In this document: one piece after another, positions 12,210 through 23,799 of the stretch
Numbering within the stretch: the stretch's first letter is position 1
Layout: each line of letters starts with the position of its first letter
Origin: Glossina fuscipes
Taxonomy: Eukaryota > Arthropoda > Insecta > Diptera > Glossinidae
Assembly: GCF_014805625.2 (NCBI RefSeq)
Contig: NW_023998414.1
Location: 31,994,437-32,058,436, forward strand
Length of the DNA: 64,000 nucleotides
Direction of reading: 5' to 3'
Translations under genes and position numbers: made by a program
The notes under the pieces: model-generated
Databases searched by the model: none
Told to the model about the DNA's origin: nothing
The model's input: only the letters and a program-made list of their open reading frames with translations

Positions 12210-12675
12210 TAAGCCGTTATAGTGGTCCGATCCAAGCGTTCGTCCTTGAGCCAAAACATATATATATACTGAATTTCATCGGAAAGGATTGCGATCTATA
12301 GGTTGAACAGAAGAATTCAGGCCGGACAGAAGGACAGACAAGTCCAAAAAGTGGTACAAATTCGATAGGTCTTATGAGAGGGGAGGCTCAAGAAATTGGC
12401 CCAGCCGAACCAAATTTTTTATACCAATTTCGGATTGCAAATAATCGAAATAGTCGGCCGATCCGAATAATTTTCATTTTCTTGCGTCAAAGCACGTCAT
12501 TATACCCAATTTCATAAAAATATCGCAAAAATTGCGACCTGCAGGTCGAACAAAATATACACGGACAAGCGGACGAATCAGCTTTGATACAAGAAACGAT
12601 TCTGAATGAATCGATATAATAACGGTTGGAGCAATTTTAAACTTAACATAGCCTCTACCACAAATGGTGTAGTAG
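12210..12675 (+). repeat. Dispersed repeat B, two adjacent diverged units
   Basis: Unit 1 (about 12218-12380) has 'gtggtccgatcc', 'actgaatttcatcgg', 'ggttgaacagaag' and a GGACAGAAGGACAGAC block. Unit 2 (about 12450-12675) has 'ggccgatccg', 'cccaatttcataaaaatatcgc', 'ggtcgaacaaaatatacacggac' and 'acaaatggtgtagtagagtataaaa'. The order of blocks matches the copies at 9190-9450 (minus) and 24220-24435. Two head-to-tail units suggest tandem duplication or insertion of one copy beside another. Confidence 0.6.
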
Positions 12676-13469
12676 AGTATAAAAATTCTACTCGCTTCAC
12701 TGATCATTTGACAGCCGACTTTGCTACAAACATGGCCAGCGTGCCAACATATTTTTACGCGGGATGAGAATATAATTGAAAACAGTGCTAATCTAGATAT
12801 ATTTGAATAGTGGATGAAAAAAAATCCATAAGAGCCGATCAAAAGACTTACTTTCTCAATTTAGTCACTATGGAATTAGACGTACAAAGTAATACAACAA
12901 ACAACAAAAAACTTAACTATAATCTATTCTCATACTGTCATTCATTTAGTTGACGTAAGCAAACACATTGCGTTGTGTTGATATGAAAAGCTAAACAAGA
13001 GCATTATTACAAAACATATATTTTCGGAGAGATCGTCACCTATGAAGAATGCGTATAGAATTACGAAGATCCTTAATGCATACACTTAAGTGCTCTAGGA
13101 TAGCAAAATTATTTATTATAAACACAAAAACTAAAAACTAAAAGAATTATATTCGGTTGTTACCGAATATTTTATACGTATCATCGTGATCCCTAAAAAA
13201 AAAGAAAAATAACTAAGTTTTCATAATCCAAAGCAAAATTTATATGGTGTATGTTTCGTAATTTATGAGTAACAAACTAAAAACGCGGCAAGCAAAAGAA
13301 TTTACAGTTTTTTTTTGCATAGAAGTGTGGCCGTGTTGTAGGTGAGTTCAAGTTTTGTTGTAAGTTTATATATAGGGATATCCCGTTTTTCGCTAACAGG
13401 CATTACGCGGTTTTCGCCAAAAAAATATTTTATTCTTTTTAAAATATAAAGGTTTTCTCAGTTTGCGTG

Positions 13470-13770
13470 ATATTGTAGACGTGTCCTTCGACCGAGTTCA
13501 CCCATTTTCTATACCAATCTGAGTGCAAAAGCCTGTAAAGTTTCTGCCAAATTTGAAGTCGATAGCTTCATGTTTGCGATCAGGGGAATGTTTACAATCG
13601 ACATTACTGATAGATTGGACAGACGAACTGATGGACGGACACGTTTAAATCGTTTCAGAATTTTATACTGACGAAGAATATATATACATTGTGGGATCGT
13701 TGATGCTTGTTGTTGCAAACGTTTTGACAAAATGAATATACCCCTCATCCTTCGTTGATGGGTAAAAAAA
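13470..13770 (-). repeat. Dispersed repeat A, minus (inverted) copy
   Basis: On the minus strand the order is 'tgggtataaa'-like start, ATTCATTTTGTCAAAACG, 'aacaagcatcaacg', a GTCCGTCCATCAG block, 'gaagctatcgacttcaaat' and 'cggtcgaaggacac'. This matches 6930-7230 closely enough to align by eye over about 280 bases. The two copies face each other about 6.2 kb apart. Confidence 0.8.
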
Positions 13771-15105
13771 CAAAAAAAAAGAAGGAGATTCTACCGTTTT
13801 TTGTTTTGCTATGCATCAACAGGTTAGTCAACCAATCAGTCATTGACAATTTTTCGTATACTTTGTAGAGTTATCTCCTGTTTGGTAAGCTAGCAAGCGT
13901 ACTTATATGCGTGCTTATATATATATATATATAGCTTTGGGTTCGAAGTCAATAACACTTATGTCAAGAGAGAGTGTGAAAAACACACATTCTACAACTT
14001 TCGCAGGTATAACAAACACATGCAATTCAAAATCCTAATAATATATGTATTTTTGTGCTTATAATAAAAAAAAACAACATGCTGACATCTGTCAAGGAGC
14101 TGTCATAACAAATCAAATGGGTAAACACCCGCACATATATATAGAAAATATACTTGCGGATGTTTTTTAATAGGCAAACATAACAACAACAACAAACAAA
14201 CAAACAAACAAACAAACTACAAAAAAATATATAAAAAAATTAAACAACACTTACACAACAACAACAACAACAACAATAACAACAAGCTATATATAAATAT
14301 GTTTTGTTTACTTTATTCGAAAATCACCACAAATGGAGCCACAGAGTTTTTATATTAGCATATATTCCAAGAATGCATGAATATTATGAATAGAAAAACG
14401 ACAAAAACAACAATAAAAAATAAATAAAAATAAAGAAAAATTGAGCTTTACGGTCGTTTTAAATTTATTTATTTATTTATTTATTTTTGTTTTTTTCTTC
14501 GTTTTTTTTTTTGTGTTTGTTTATTTTTTACTGCACATCCATTGTGTCTCTACTTAGGTATCGACGATGTTAATAAAATTATGTTGATAATGACGCTGTT
14601 TTATGGTTTACTAACAACATAATAAAATTTAATTACTAAACTGTACGTACGCAATAACGAAATGAAAATAAAAATAAAAATCAAAATGAAATAACAAAGT
14701 TATTTAAAAAAATTCAAATTTAAATCTATTAAGAGGAATATCACGCAAAAACGTTACCAATGACATAACTAACGCGTTTATGTATCCATATAAAATAAAG
14801 AATAATCAAGTAAAAATTTCTTAACTACGTATGCATTGAATACACATACAAACACAAATCATAAAGCATATGCATGCTCTTCTACTTACGCGCACCTACT
14901 CCTACAAACTCAAACTTGCAAACTTTTATGGTCATAGAGCCTTTGCAGCCATTGTTATTACTATCTCCGGATACGGATCTGTGGAAAGAGATAAATTATG
15001 ACGTCATGTTACGTAATTCATATATTCATTTGAAATATTCATATATATCGAAGCATTTCATTCGTTCATACTCTCTCCTATCGAAGATGGAGTACAATAT
15101 TTTTT
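13770..15105. other. No gene seen; A-rich low-complexity DNA
   Basis: It contains a (TA)n run near 13916-13934, (CAA)n and (CAAA)n tracts, and an (ATTT)n run at about 14462-14487. No coding signal was recognised. Confidence 0.6.
14182..14286. repeat. (CAA)n/(CAAA)n tracts
   Basis: (CAA) then seven or so CAAA units at 14182-14217, and a second (CAA)n at 14255-14286 with one TAA interruption. Between them lies A-rich DNA. Confidence 0.9.
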
Positions 15106-15107
15106 AT

Positions 15108-15262
15108 GCCTAAGCGGCCTAGTAGGCAAAGGATCTCGACTAAGAACTCAGTGGTCATGGATTCAAATCTCGAATGCATTCGAGTTTTCAATGAAGCCGA
15201 TGCAAGTGCTTTAAGACGTTAATCTTCAAATTTATTTCTCTGGTTAACTGCATAACAATACA
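15108..15262 (+). mobile_element. tRNA-derived SINE, copy 1
   Basis: The head reads GCCTAAGCGGCCTAGTAGGC, then 'atctcgactaagaactcagtgg' and 'atggattcaaatctcg'. This is the order of a polymerase III box A, an anticodon-arm-like segment and a box B (GGATTCAAATC against consensus GGTTCGANTCC). The long-variable-arm shape and the GACTA.AA.TCAG text resemble tRNA-Ser. The body continues to 'agtgctttaagac' and 'tttatttctctgg', both shared with the copy at 23637-23791. That two independent loci share head and body is the main support. Divergence is high, so it is an old, inactive copy. Confidence 0.75.
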
Positions 15263-15425
15263 TAGTAATAAGAGATTAATTGCGATATGTGATCTTTATC
15301 AATTGATCTTTTACTGGAATCTCTCGCAAGAGAACTTTGCTAGTCAATTTTCAAGATTGACGTTATTCATCTTTGAGCATAAAAGAAAGCATCAAATAGC
15401 AACCTTAAGAATATCCCGATAGATT

Positions 15426-15428
<3 letters not shown>

Positions 15429-15457
<29 letters not shown>
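15429..15457. repeat. poly(T) tract, 29 bases
   Basis: Uninterrupted T run. It could be the poly(A) of a minus-strand retroposon, but nothing recognisable follows on that strand. The DNA just to its right (about 15470-15720) carries a 'cccgtccgtctgtttatctgcc' block, as in the dispersed repeats. Confidence 0.85.
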
Positions 15458-15460
<3 letters not shown>

Positions 15461-15724
15461 TTTATACGAAGGATTGAGACTAGACTAGACTATTAGATAT
15501 ATAATGGGATTACGGTATGGCAGATTTTTTGTTTCTAACATCGAGATATTTTATCCCGTCCGTCTGTTTATCTGCCATTGAAACGTCGTCCAGAGAATGC
15601 TATGACCTAACTAAAGCAGACATTAACTTAAAGCTTGGTGCAACTAACTCAGGAGACCAACTAAAATGTTCGTATAAAATTGGTGCGCCTCCAATTATTC
15701 AAAACACTTTGTATTTTTATTTTA

Positions 15725-17220
15725 GATATGAGTTACAGTTATAGGATATTCACCTCAATATGAGTACAATTTTCTTATCTGTTAGTAAAAAGAGAACTCC
15801 TTGGCCAATCTTGGCTAACCAGCAAAAATGTGCACAATTTTGCATATCAGGAATCGAAAGATATAGAATTTGGATTTGTCATTATGATGATGAACACTGA
15901 GTAGTTATTACGCATAAAAGACTTTAAAAAGAATATGCAAATGAATATTCGGTGAGTATTAGTTTAGCCATGGAGATCTGGCTCTTTCATGCATGGGGCA
16001 TTCACTACTTGCTTTTAAAAATTTTCGCAATATAAAATTTACTTAATTGAAAGTGACAAATCCACCAAGTTAATGGGCGGAATGCGTTCTTAAAAGATAT
16101 CCGTCATAGGCAAAAAGTTGTAACTTGTAAACTATAATATCAATAATATCAATACAAAAGTTGTTGCCAGAGGCATTTGTGAATTTCGAGTAAAAAAATG
16201 ATGCCACGCCTTCTATCAACAAAAGACTTTGCATATTTAGATTTCTCTTCCATGTAACAGCAATTTAATAATTGCTCTTAGCATGATTTCACTTTTACTC
16301 GTTGATGGCTTAAAGTGTTTTATGTGATGACTAATGACTAATGATAATCTTGTTGTAGTAGTTAGATGCAATGACAGCCTGAGCGTAACTGTAATTAGTT
16401 TAATTACTTCGTAAATGATATTTGTAAAAACATAATAATTCATTAAAGATGGTGGGTGTCTCATATTCGGCTTGATATAAGTAATGGCTGCCTTACTTGT
16501 GCGGTTTTCGTATTGTACGTGGCATTGTTATATTATTATTCTATGTAGTGTTTTATTTGCCTTTTGTCGTCACATACATATATGTAAACTTATGTGTTGA
16601 CAGTTTTCTCCTGTTTTTAGTAGTGTAATAAAATCAAATAGCTACGTGCCCCCACATTCATAGTCTTGCCGTATTTACGCCACGCCCTTTTGAAGTCAAA
16701 TTCAATTGAATGTGAATTTAAATCATTTCAGCTGCATAAGTAATTATATGTAGGGGCAGTCAGTATATTTGTGTATCTACATATGTCAACATAATTATTC
16801 TACGCTCCACAATTCGTATGAACAAAATATAGCTTGCAATGCATACCAAGTTGTTGGGTGATTGCTGTCCTTTATTATGATTAACACGGAAAATTGCATA
16901 AATTAACCGTTAATGCATAAAAAAGTTAAACACTTGACTTGATACAAACAGCACTCAATCTAATGCTCCTCATGTTGACTGAGTGCAATCAATCATTTTA
17001 ATAAAACCATCATCCAGCATATTTTCGCCTATGCACCGACCCATCAACTCCAATATAGCATCTTTCTGAATATCTTTCGAATTGAACGAATTTCCAAACT
17101 CATTACGAAAACTGATCGGAATCTTGAATCAATCAATATGGTACAAGATAACAGCAATTTTCAGATTAAGAAGATAAAAAGTTCGGAGACAAGCAAAAAA
17201 AAAGAAAAAACATGTAAAGG
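15725..17220. other. No gene seen
   Basis: Relatively repeat-poor AT-rich DNA. The 16550-16860 part has fewer homopolymers than its surroundings and includes TAATTA-type homeodomain-like words. I see no further sign of a regulatory element. Confidence 0.5.
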
Positions 17221-17224
17221 AATA

Positions 17225-17640
17225 TGCTTATAAGAAATATTCGATTAAAGGGTTGTATTCGATTTCTAGCGATATATCGGAAGCGTTAAATGTTAATGAA
17301 AAAACTGTTATTCAAATATTCAAAAGACGACGGAACTAATCACAAAATTCAAAAAGTCGGGAAAAAGTTTAAAAGTCGCTTTCTTCATACTTTGCTATGA
17401 AATACGACATCAAAAGTTATAACAGAAGCCCTCAGCGTGAGTAGTGATGGCAAGCGTATGCCATACGATGATGATGGATGAATTTAGATTAAAAGCATTC
17501 AGACTAGACATCAACAAAAGAAGAATTTGGGCTAGACATCAATATTTGTACATCTTCCCAGGAAATATCTTGGTCTTTAAAGAATCAGTTAAGTATAATA
17601 ATTTACAGGTTTCTAGAACCGATTAAAATTGTGGTCGTCA
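17225..17640 (+). pseudogene. Possible Tc1/mariner-type transposase remnant
   Basis: One frame reads a helix-turn-helix-like stretch, SEALNVNEKTVIQIFKRRR, ending at a stop. This resembles the N-terminal DNA-binding half of Tc1/mariner transposases. About 170 bases on, a different frame has RLDINKRRIWARHQ, similar in style to the conserved Arg-Leu-x-Trp-Ala-Arg segment before the first catalytic Asp in Tc1 proteins. No DDE/DDD residues were identified and frames are broken. It may instead be chance similarity. Confidence 0.35.
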
Positions 17641-18362
17641 AAACTGAATGGAAATGAAATGTTGATCAATTGCATATTAGAGGATTGCTCAACTATTACT
17701 TCTTCGACTTATCACATATTTCACGCGAAGTGAAACAAGTGACTGAGCGCTTCAATGCTTTTTTTTAGAAAAATTAATGCTTCGATTGTTGGATTACCCT
17801 ATGGATAAGAGCAAATACGTTTAGCGGCCAAAAGACATATAAAATATTTAGCCTAATGATGCTCAATATTTTGAATACGATATACTTTCATATCACTTTT
17901 TGCAAACATAACAAAACATAGAAAGAAAAACCAATGAAAATTATTTCAACACAAGCGGGTAAATATGCCTGAGTGCAAAAAAAAAAAAAAAAGGAAAAAC
18001 AAAGTCTATGAAAAAGATATGGCGGCCGTCTAACGTAGGAAAGAGGATGTAATATTAAATTTTTGAAATTGAATTAAGTGCAACGGATTTACTATTGCAC
18101 TATCGCGCGGTTTATGTTTAAACTGTAACTAGTTTACAGCTAGTTATGTTGAATTTTAACTATTAATGATTGGAAGAGGGAGGCTGCCCATATGTATGAT
18201 GGCCCAGTTTATACATATGAAAATAATAAAGAGGAAATGAAAGAATCCAAAGCTAATCAAGTCAATCGAACAACAACCAAACGCAAAATCAACTGAGGTG
18301 TAAGGTATAAGATCAAAGTAAATATTGAATAAAATGCCGCTTATGCCATCATTAAACAATGT

Positions 18363-18364
<2 letters not shown>

Positions 18365-18403
<39 letters not shown>

Positions 18404-18471
18404 CATACATACATACATACATACATACATACAGACATACATACACATACATACATGCATACATACATACG
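18365..18471. repeat. (TA)n followed by (CATA)n microsatellite
   Basis: About 34 bases of TA run into a CATA tetramer array of about 70 bases with GACATA, CACATA and TGCATA variants. Confidence 0.95.
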
Positions 18472-18820
18472 TACACAAAATAAACATATATATCTGTATA
18501 TCAGCATTGTATTAAACATTTGCCATTTTGTTATGCAAAAATATTTTAAATCAACAACAATGCCTAAGTAGAAAACGAAACGAAACGAAATAAGTTAAAA
18601 TAAAAAATAAAAAAAAAAAAATTTAATGCAAAACCGTGAGCAATGAAAGCGTTGAAACTAACGTTTTGGATTGTGTAAAACAGCATAAACGTGAGTAGTT
18701 TAAGAAAGATATACAATATATTTGCTTGCTACATATATAAATGAGTATGTATGCATAACTTAAGTGCACTATATAGTCGGTATTGTCCGTGAATGTCGAT
18801 GATCAGCCATACCGTAGAGC

Positions 18821-18821
<1 letters not shown>

Positions 18822-18857
<36 letters not shown>

Positions 18858-18867
18858 TATATATATA
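18822..18867. repeat. (TA)n microsatellite
   Basis: TA run with one GCATAT interruption, followed by poly(A). Confidence 0.95.
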
Positions 18868-19191
18868 AAAAAAAAGTGGGTAGAGATTTTATTTAAAGGC
18901 CTGAGCAAACAGGCAGACAAACATCACTGAATCCACGCTTTCGCATTCATTTTGCTGTAATATATTTCAATGTCTTTTATAAGAAGTCAGGTTTTACGGC
19001 GATAAGTAAGTAAGCTGGTAAGAGGAGGCATAGACAGGCACATTCCAACAAAACTGAAAAGCACGGACGGGTACATTGAAATAAAGTATAACTACAATAA
19101 CAACTTGTTGCTTTAGCATACAGGATCAAATGATGCTTCATAATAATACATATGCAATATATAAGGAATACATTGCGTTATAGTTGCCTAA

Positions 19192-19209
19192 TATACATAT
19201 ACATACATA

Positions 19210-19240
<31 letters not shown>
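19192..19240. repeat. (CATA)n microsatellite
   Basis: ACATAT/CATAC tetramer array, nearly perfect in the right half. Confidence 0.95.
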
Positions 19241-20859
19241 GTTCGCATATATTTGCTTGGCACATATACATATGCATGAAAACATTTTAAATGCCATAAG
19301 AGAATTTCTTAACTCTTACCAATAGAACCGTTGAAGATTTCAAGCCAACCCACCAACGTTTTTCAACTTTTCTGTTCTTTCTTTTTTTTCTTTTTTTACT
19401 AGATTTTCTTGAATTTTGGATTTTGTTTTTTGTTTTTATTCATTTATTTATTTATTTTTTGCTTTTTTGGTTATTTCTTAATATATATATTTTAATTTGT
19501 ATGTGTTTGTGTGTGTGTGTGTTTGTGTGTATGTTTGTGTATATAATATTTTATTTTTTTTATTTCTTTTTTTTCCTCATTTTAAGACTCATTTACTTTT
19601 GAAGCCATGAGAATTATTAAAAATTTTATTCGCATAATTTGTGAATTATTTTCGCTTGTGCGCGCCAAAACCGCCTTCATTGGCCGCAATTTCTTTCTTT
19701 GCAAAGAACGCGCGTACTCTAACATTTTATGGCAATGCCTGTCTGTGCGTTTATGTGTGTTTGTGCATTCATATGTCTTAACCGTCATGTTAAACGTGTT
19801 GAACAAATTTGCTTGTCTTGTCAGGGTTTGTTTTATAATGCATTTTTTTTTTTCTTTTCTTTTTTTTTTTTTTAAATATTTTTTTCGTAGACAACCTCTA
19901 ACATTTTGGCTTAGCCTCGGTTAACATGACAACACTCTAACCAGCAATATGGCGGATTTTATAATGGTTTTTGTTTTTGTTGTTTTTTTTTTTTTGCGAA
20001 AATTTTATTAAAAATTTTCCATTTTTTCTTAACGTCTTTAGATTAAAAACGCAATTTTATATTATAACCGCCATGCAAGATTATATTATACATGGATTTT
20101 CATTTAATCTTAATGAATAATAATGAAAAACCAATTAAATTGTTAATGTTATGAAAAAAGGAAAGCATACAAAATAGCGATTATTCAAGACATTATAATC
20201 CAAAACTATTTATCATAAAACGAGCATTTTTTTTTTTTTTTTTTTGTAAATTTTTGATATTAATCTTCAGATACTTGTTTAATTTACATTGAATTAAATC
20301 TATAATTAAGTTGAACTTATTTTTTTGTAATGTCTTGCACTTCAACTTTAAGTTAATCGTACCTATATAGTCGACTAATATATGCTCGCATACATATATG
20401 AAAATATATTCGATAAATAATAAATACCTAGAAGGAATGTTAAGCTCAAGCAAAAAATGATCAAATAGAACGACTATTTACCGAAGTTTGGTTGCGCAGG
20501 CTCCATAGACATATATCACCCTAATGTAGTGAATCCCGATGAGATAACTTATTTTTTCCATCTAACAGAAATTGTAACGGTTTATATCGAAAATACACTT
20601 ACTCCATCTGCTTTAATGTCATTTATATCAGTTTAAGAATAGATCGAATGCGTAATGAACCTATCCACAGTCTTCGAAAATTATTAATAATAGTTTGCTA
20701 ATAATCTAAGTAAAAAATTACCTGTTTAATATAAATGCAGACCAAGAAAGGATCTACATATGCCTACAAAACTTTCGTAGTCGAGTGTAAAAACAATAAC
20801 AATTCACATTAGTACTATTTTCTGCTTTGATGATGACCTTCAAATTGTTAAGATTGTTT

Positions 20860-21280
20860 TCGTAACGATGCTCCCTTTTTAATTAATCGATTAAAATAAT
20901 TTTATGACTATCACCGAAAGCAATCCGCATCGCTTTCCCAATCGAACAAGCAACACTTGCCAGCTTTTTGAAGCCGACTTTCCCCTTGCAGTTCAGTTGT
21001 TTCAGCTGCTCTTTTATTCTTGATGCATATATATAGGTGCACCCGAATGATTGAATACAACAATTGTTACTCGGAGCCGAAGGTTCAATTTATTGCTCAT
21101 ACTTAAATCTTGATTCAATATGTGACAACAACGTTCTTTGGATATTTTCATAGACTCAGCTCTTTCTCTAACTTTAATACGACGACCATTTAGTAACACT
21201 TTCTTGACCTTAAAGGATTAAGTTTTCGTTAACGATTACGGTTTCTGGCCATTTCCCGAACTTTGATTGTCACTCGAGCT
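20860..21280 (-). pseudogene. mariner transposase remnant, irritans-like
   Basis: On the minus strand, a frame reading GRRIKVRERAESMKISKERC followed by CHILNQDLSM matches the second helix-turn-helix region of mariner transposases (usually about 345 residues). Upstream pieces, VIVNENLI and KVKKVLLN, fit the linker just before it, one base out of phase. Downstream, past a stop and shift, KEQLKQLN, GKVGFKKL and AFGDSHKIILID follow the order of the mariner segment between the first catalytic Asp and the FxDxxGIIFID block. So roughly the middle third of the protein is present. Both ends and terminal inverted repeats were not found. Stops and at least two shifts make it non-functional. It abuts a non-LTR fragment in the same orientation. 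Confidence 0.8.
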
Positions 21281-21319
21281 CGAGCTGCACAGAATGCATA
21301 TACGTATACAATTGAACTC

Positions 21320-21690
21320 ATCTTTAATTTATGTAAGCGTAAGCGTACTCGCCTGTGCCCCTAACCGTCCAGTTTTAAGATTCTTATGAATTCCACCATC
21401 TTTTTTTAGTTCGGAGTAGCGCTCGCCAAACATTTGGTGTCTGATTCTGCAGATGTCCTCACATTCACATAGAATGTGTCATGGAGCATCTCAATTGTCC
21501 GTTGGCAGAATTTTCATGAATCGGTATCGGAGATACTAATTTTTTTTTAAAGAGCGAATTACGATCCGTGTAGAAGCCTGTGATCAAGCATAGGCCGGTC
21601 GTTCTTAGTTTCAATAGCTTGTGCGTTATACCGGAATATTTTGTGAATCTTTTAGCTTGCCAGCCCGTTAATATAGCTTCTTAATACGTC
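21320..21690 (-). pseudogene. Non-LTR retrotransposon ORF2 C-terminal remnant
   Basis: Minus-strand reading gives AKRFTKYSG, then LLKLRTTGLCLITGFYTDRN, typical of the end of the RNase H-like region and the start of the C-terminal domain of insect non-LTR ORF2 proteins. After a shift come KFCQRTIEMLH and HILCECEDICRIRHQMFG. Together these form a Cys-x2-Cys ... His-x3-Cys-type knuckle with the usual CRIR..xFG ending. Two shifts and stops (for example at 21497-21505) inactivate it. The clade cannot be fixed from this part: I-, Jockey- and related lineages all carry such an end. Nothing recognisable as reverse transcriptase lies to the right as far as 22100. Confidence 0.75.
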
Positions 21691-21699
21691 GCAGAATGA

Positions 21700-23630
21700 T
21701 TCAGGACGTGACAAGGTCCCTCGAACTCCACTGTTAGCTAAAACTGAGAGTTAAGAAATCGTATTTCTTTTTTTTCCGACATTACCCACTATTGAGTAGA
21801 GCAGTTATTTTTTATTCTCTTGAAGCTTTTTTAGATACTTTCAGGTATGGTGGATATATGACTTATCTGAATTACTCTGCGCTTGCTTCTCCTTTTTCTG
21901 AGATAGAGGTACAGGGCAAATCTAAGCAAATCGTTTTAAAGTCTTCCAACGAACTTTACTTGCAGAGCAATAAAAGTAGTCCTTATCTATGCGTTCTCAT
22001 TATTTTGTACTTTATATGGCCTAATTATAATTGGGATAAATGATACCGAAGTTCTATCATTAATCAACATCGTTAACCTTTCTTGTGTGAATGCCGACTC
22101 ATCTACCGACAAGGTTTACTATCTTGAACTTGTAAATTGTTTAAAGAGAAAAGAAGGAAAAAAATGTTAACAAATTATCTATGCTAACAGATAGTAATTT
22201 GGCAATCGCAATTGGGTTTAAGGCATATAAAGAAATAATGAAAGCGAAAGCGAAACCGAGAGAAATAGAGCGAAGAATAGGAAGAGCTTCTTTTTTTTTT
22301 GTATTTTTTCATATATATGTGTATATATATATGTATATATATATGTATATATGTATATATTTTTTTAAAGTAATTCTTCTTCCCCCCCCTCCATCCACCC
22401 ACTTCCCCCGAAAATTCTATTAATTGAACAACAAACAATAAGGCGTTCTTTTTATCTGAAAATTTTCATATGTTTGTCTAGCATCAAGTAGTAAAATTGA
22501 CTAATACTCCTGTTGGCAATCACCTTCACAATTTTACCGATTTAGTGCTCTAGTTATAAACGCCCACTACTTTTGTTACAAACAAGGCAATTTTTTTTTT
22601 TCTTTCTCTCTAATTGCTTTAAAACTTTGAACAAAAACGAAACCAAAAAAAAAAAAAAACAACAAAAAAAAAAGATTGGAACACAAGTCATACATACTTT
22701 TCATTTACATCCTTTTGACACCTGTTTGCCTTACGTTTAGACATCATCCTGCGCCTAGATATTGTTGCTGCTACTTTTACATACAAACATTCTATACAAA
22801 AAGATACTAACTAACAGTTTGCTGTGCGTTGTTAAGATCTTTCAAACATCCATCAACAATGATGCAGCCATCTATCTAACAAATGATGATGATGATCATC
22901 ATCTTTGTCTTCATGGTTCTCATGCAATAACGAATAGCTTCTCTCAACGTTACTGTAATGATTTGCTGCTGAATCTTTTGTATTTTGTGAATTTACTTTG
23001 ATGTTCAACTGTTTGAGTAGTTGTGCGTCTGTGCATTTATATGCTCTAACATAAGCGTATATAAGCGTTTGCGTTTAGTTTTTTTATCTTATACTTTGTT
23101 TTTTTTTTTTTTTATTATTTTTTTTTTTTTTTGTCAGTTCTCTGTATCCTTAGGCTTCCATAACTCTAACCTGTAATTATGCGTCTTTGAATTTTGACCT
23201 TAAATTTTTTGTGTTTATAGTGTTACACCTAACCATACAAATATTCATAAACACGTACATACATATTTTATATATGCATAAGTAAATTTATTTATATGTT
23301 CTGCATATTTTTTTTTATCAGTTTCGTGAATGTTTCTTTTATATATATATATATATTATTTTTTTTTTTTTTTTGTTCGCGTACTAAACATAGCGTAAAT
23401 CTTATAAGTTAAAGCCTTCTAAGGCTAAAAAAACTAATAAAATAAATAGTCTTCTTTAAGCGATAACACTAACCAAGAGAGCCGGTCGCGCCTTACGGTA
23501 TACTGATTCATACACTGTCTTAAGCAAAGTTTAGACAAGTAGACTGATCTGTACGTGTCACAATTTTACCGGTGATTGACCAACGCCATAATCCGGAGTC
23601 CGTTAGCGAAAAGATTTCAAAATGTTTTTT
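21700..23630. other. No gene seen
   Basis: AT-rich DNA with a TA/TG tract at about 22312-22360, a run of eight C at 22383-22390 (CCCCCCCCTCC) and poly(T) runs near 23098-23130 and 23360-23375. A block with higher GC at 23470-23600 has no recognised content. Short frames only. Confidence 0.6.
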
Positions 23631-23636
23631 TATTCT

Positions 23637-23791
23637 TTATTATTATTATTATTATTATTATTAATTTCGCCAGAGAAATAAATTCTAAGACTAAACTCTT
23701 AAAGCACTAGCACTCTACCGTACTTGGGATTCGAATCCACGATCATTGAATTGCTAGTCGAGATACCTCGCCTTCGGCCACTCAGGCGGAT
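23637..23791 (-). mobile_element. tRNA-derived SINE, copy 2
   Basis: On the minus strand it begins CCGCCTGAGTGGCCGAAGGC (box A-like), continues 'atctcgactagcaattcaatg' and reaches GTGGATTCGAATCCC, a near-perfect polymerase III box B. The body 'agtgctttaagag ... tttatttctctgg' is shared with copy 1 at 15108-15262. It ends in a (TAA)n tail of about nine units, then an A-rich stretch, the usual tail type of arthropod SINEs. The better-preserved promoter boxes suggest it is younger than copy 1. A diverged tRNA pseudogene is less likely because the non-tRNA body is also shared. Confidence 0.8.
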
Positions 23792-23799
23792 TTTTTTAT

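Larger units (their letters stand above)
17640..20855. other. No gene seen; dense microsatellites
   Basis: AT-rich DNA with several (TA)n and CATA tracts, plus T-rich stretches around 19376-19600 and 19845-19875. The open frames at 19582-19924 occur on both strands and have no recognised domain. Confidence 0.6.

Noticed and set aside
16550..16860. Possible conserved enhancer with TAATTA words
   Set aside because: Only AT-rich word matches, which are expected often at this base composition.
18365..18471. CRISPR-like regular repeats
   Set aside because: Plain CATA tetramer array without spacers; eukaryotic context.
23715..23791. Functional tRNA gene on the minus strand
   Set aside because: Box B is good, but the head lacks a complete cloverleaf by eye and shares a non-tRNA body with the copy at 15.1 kb, so it is a SINE.
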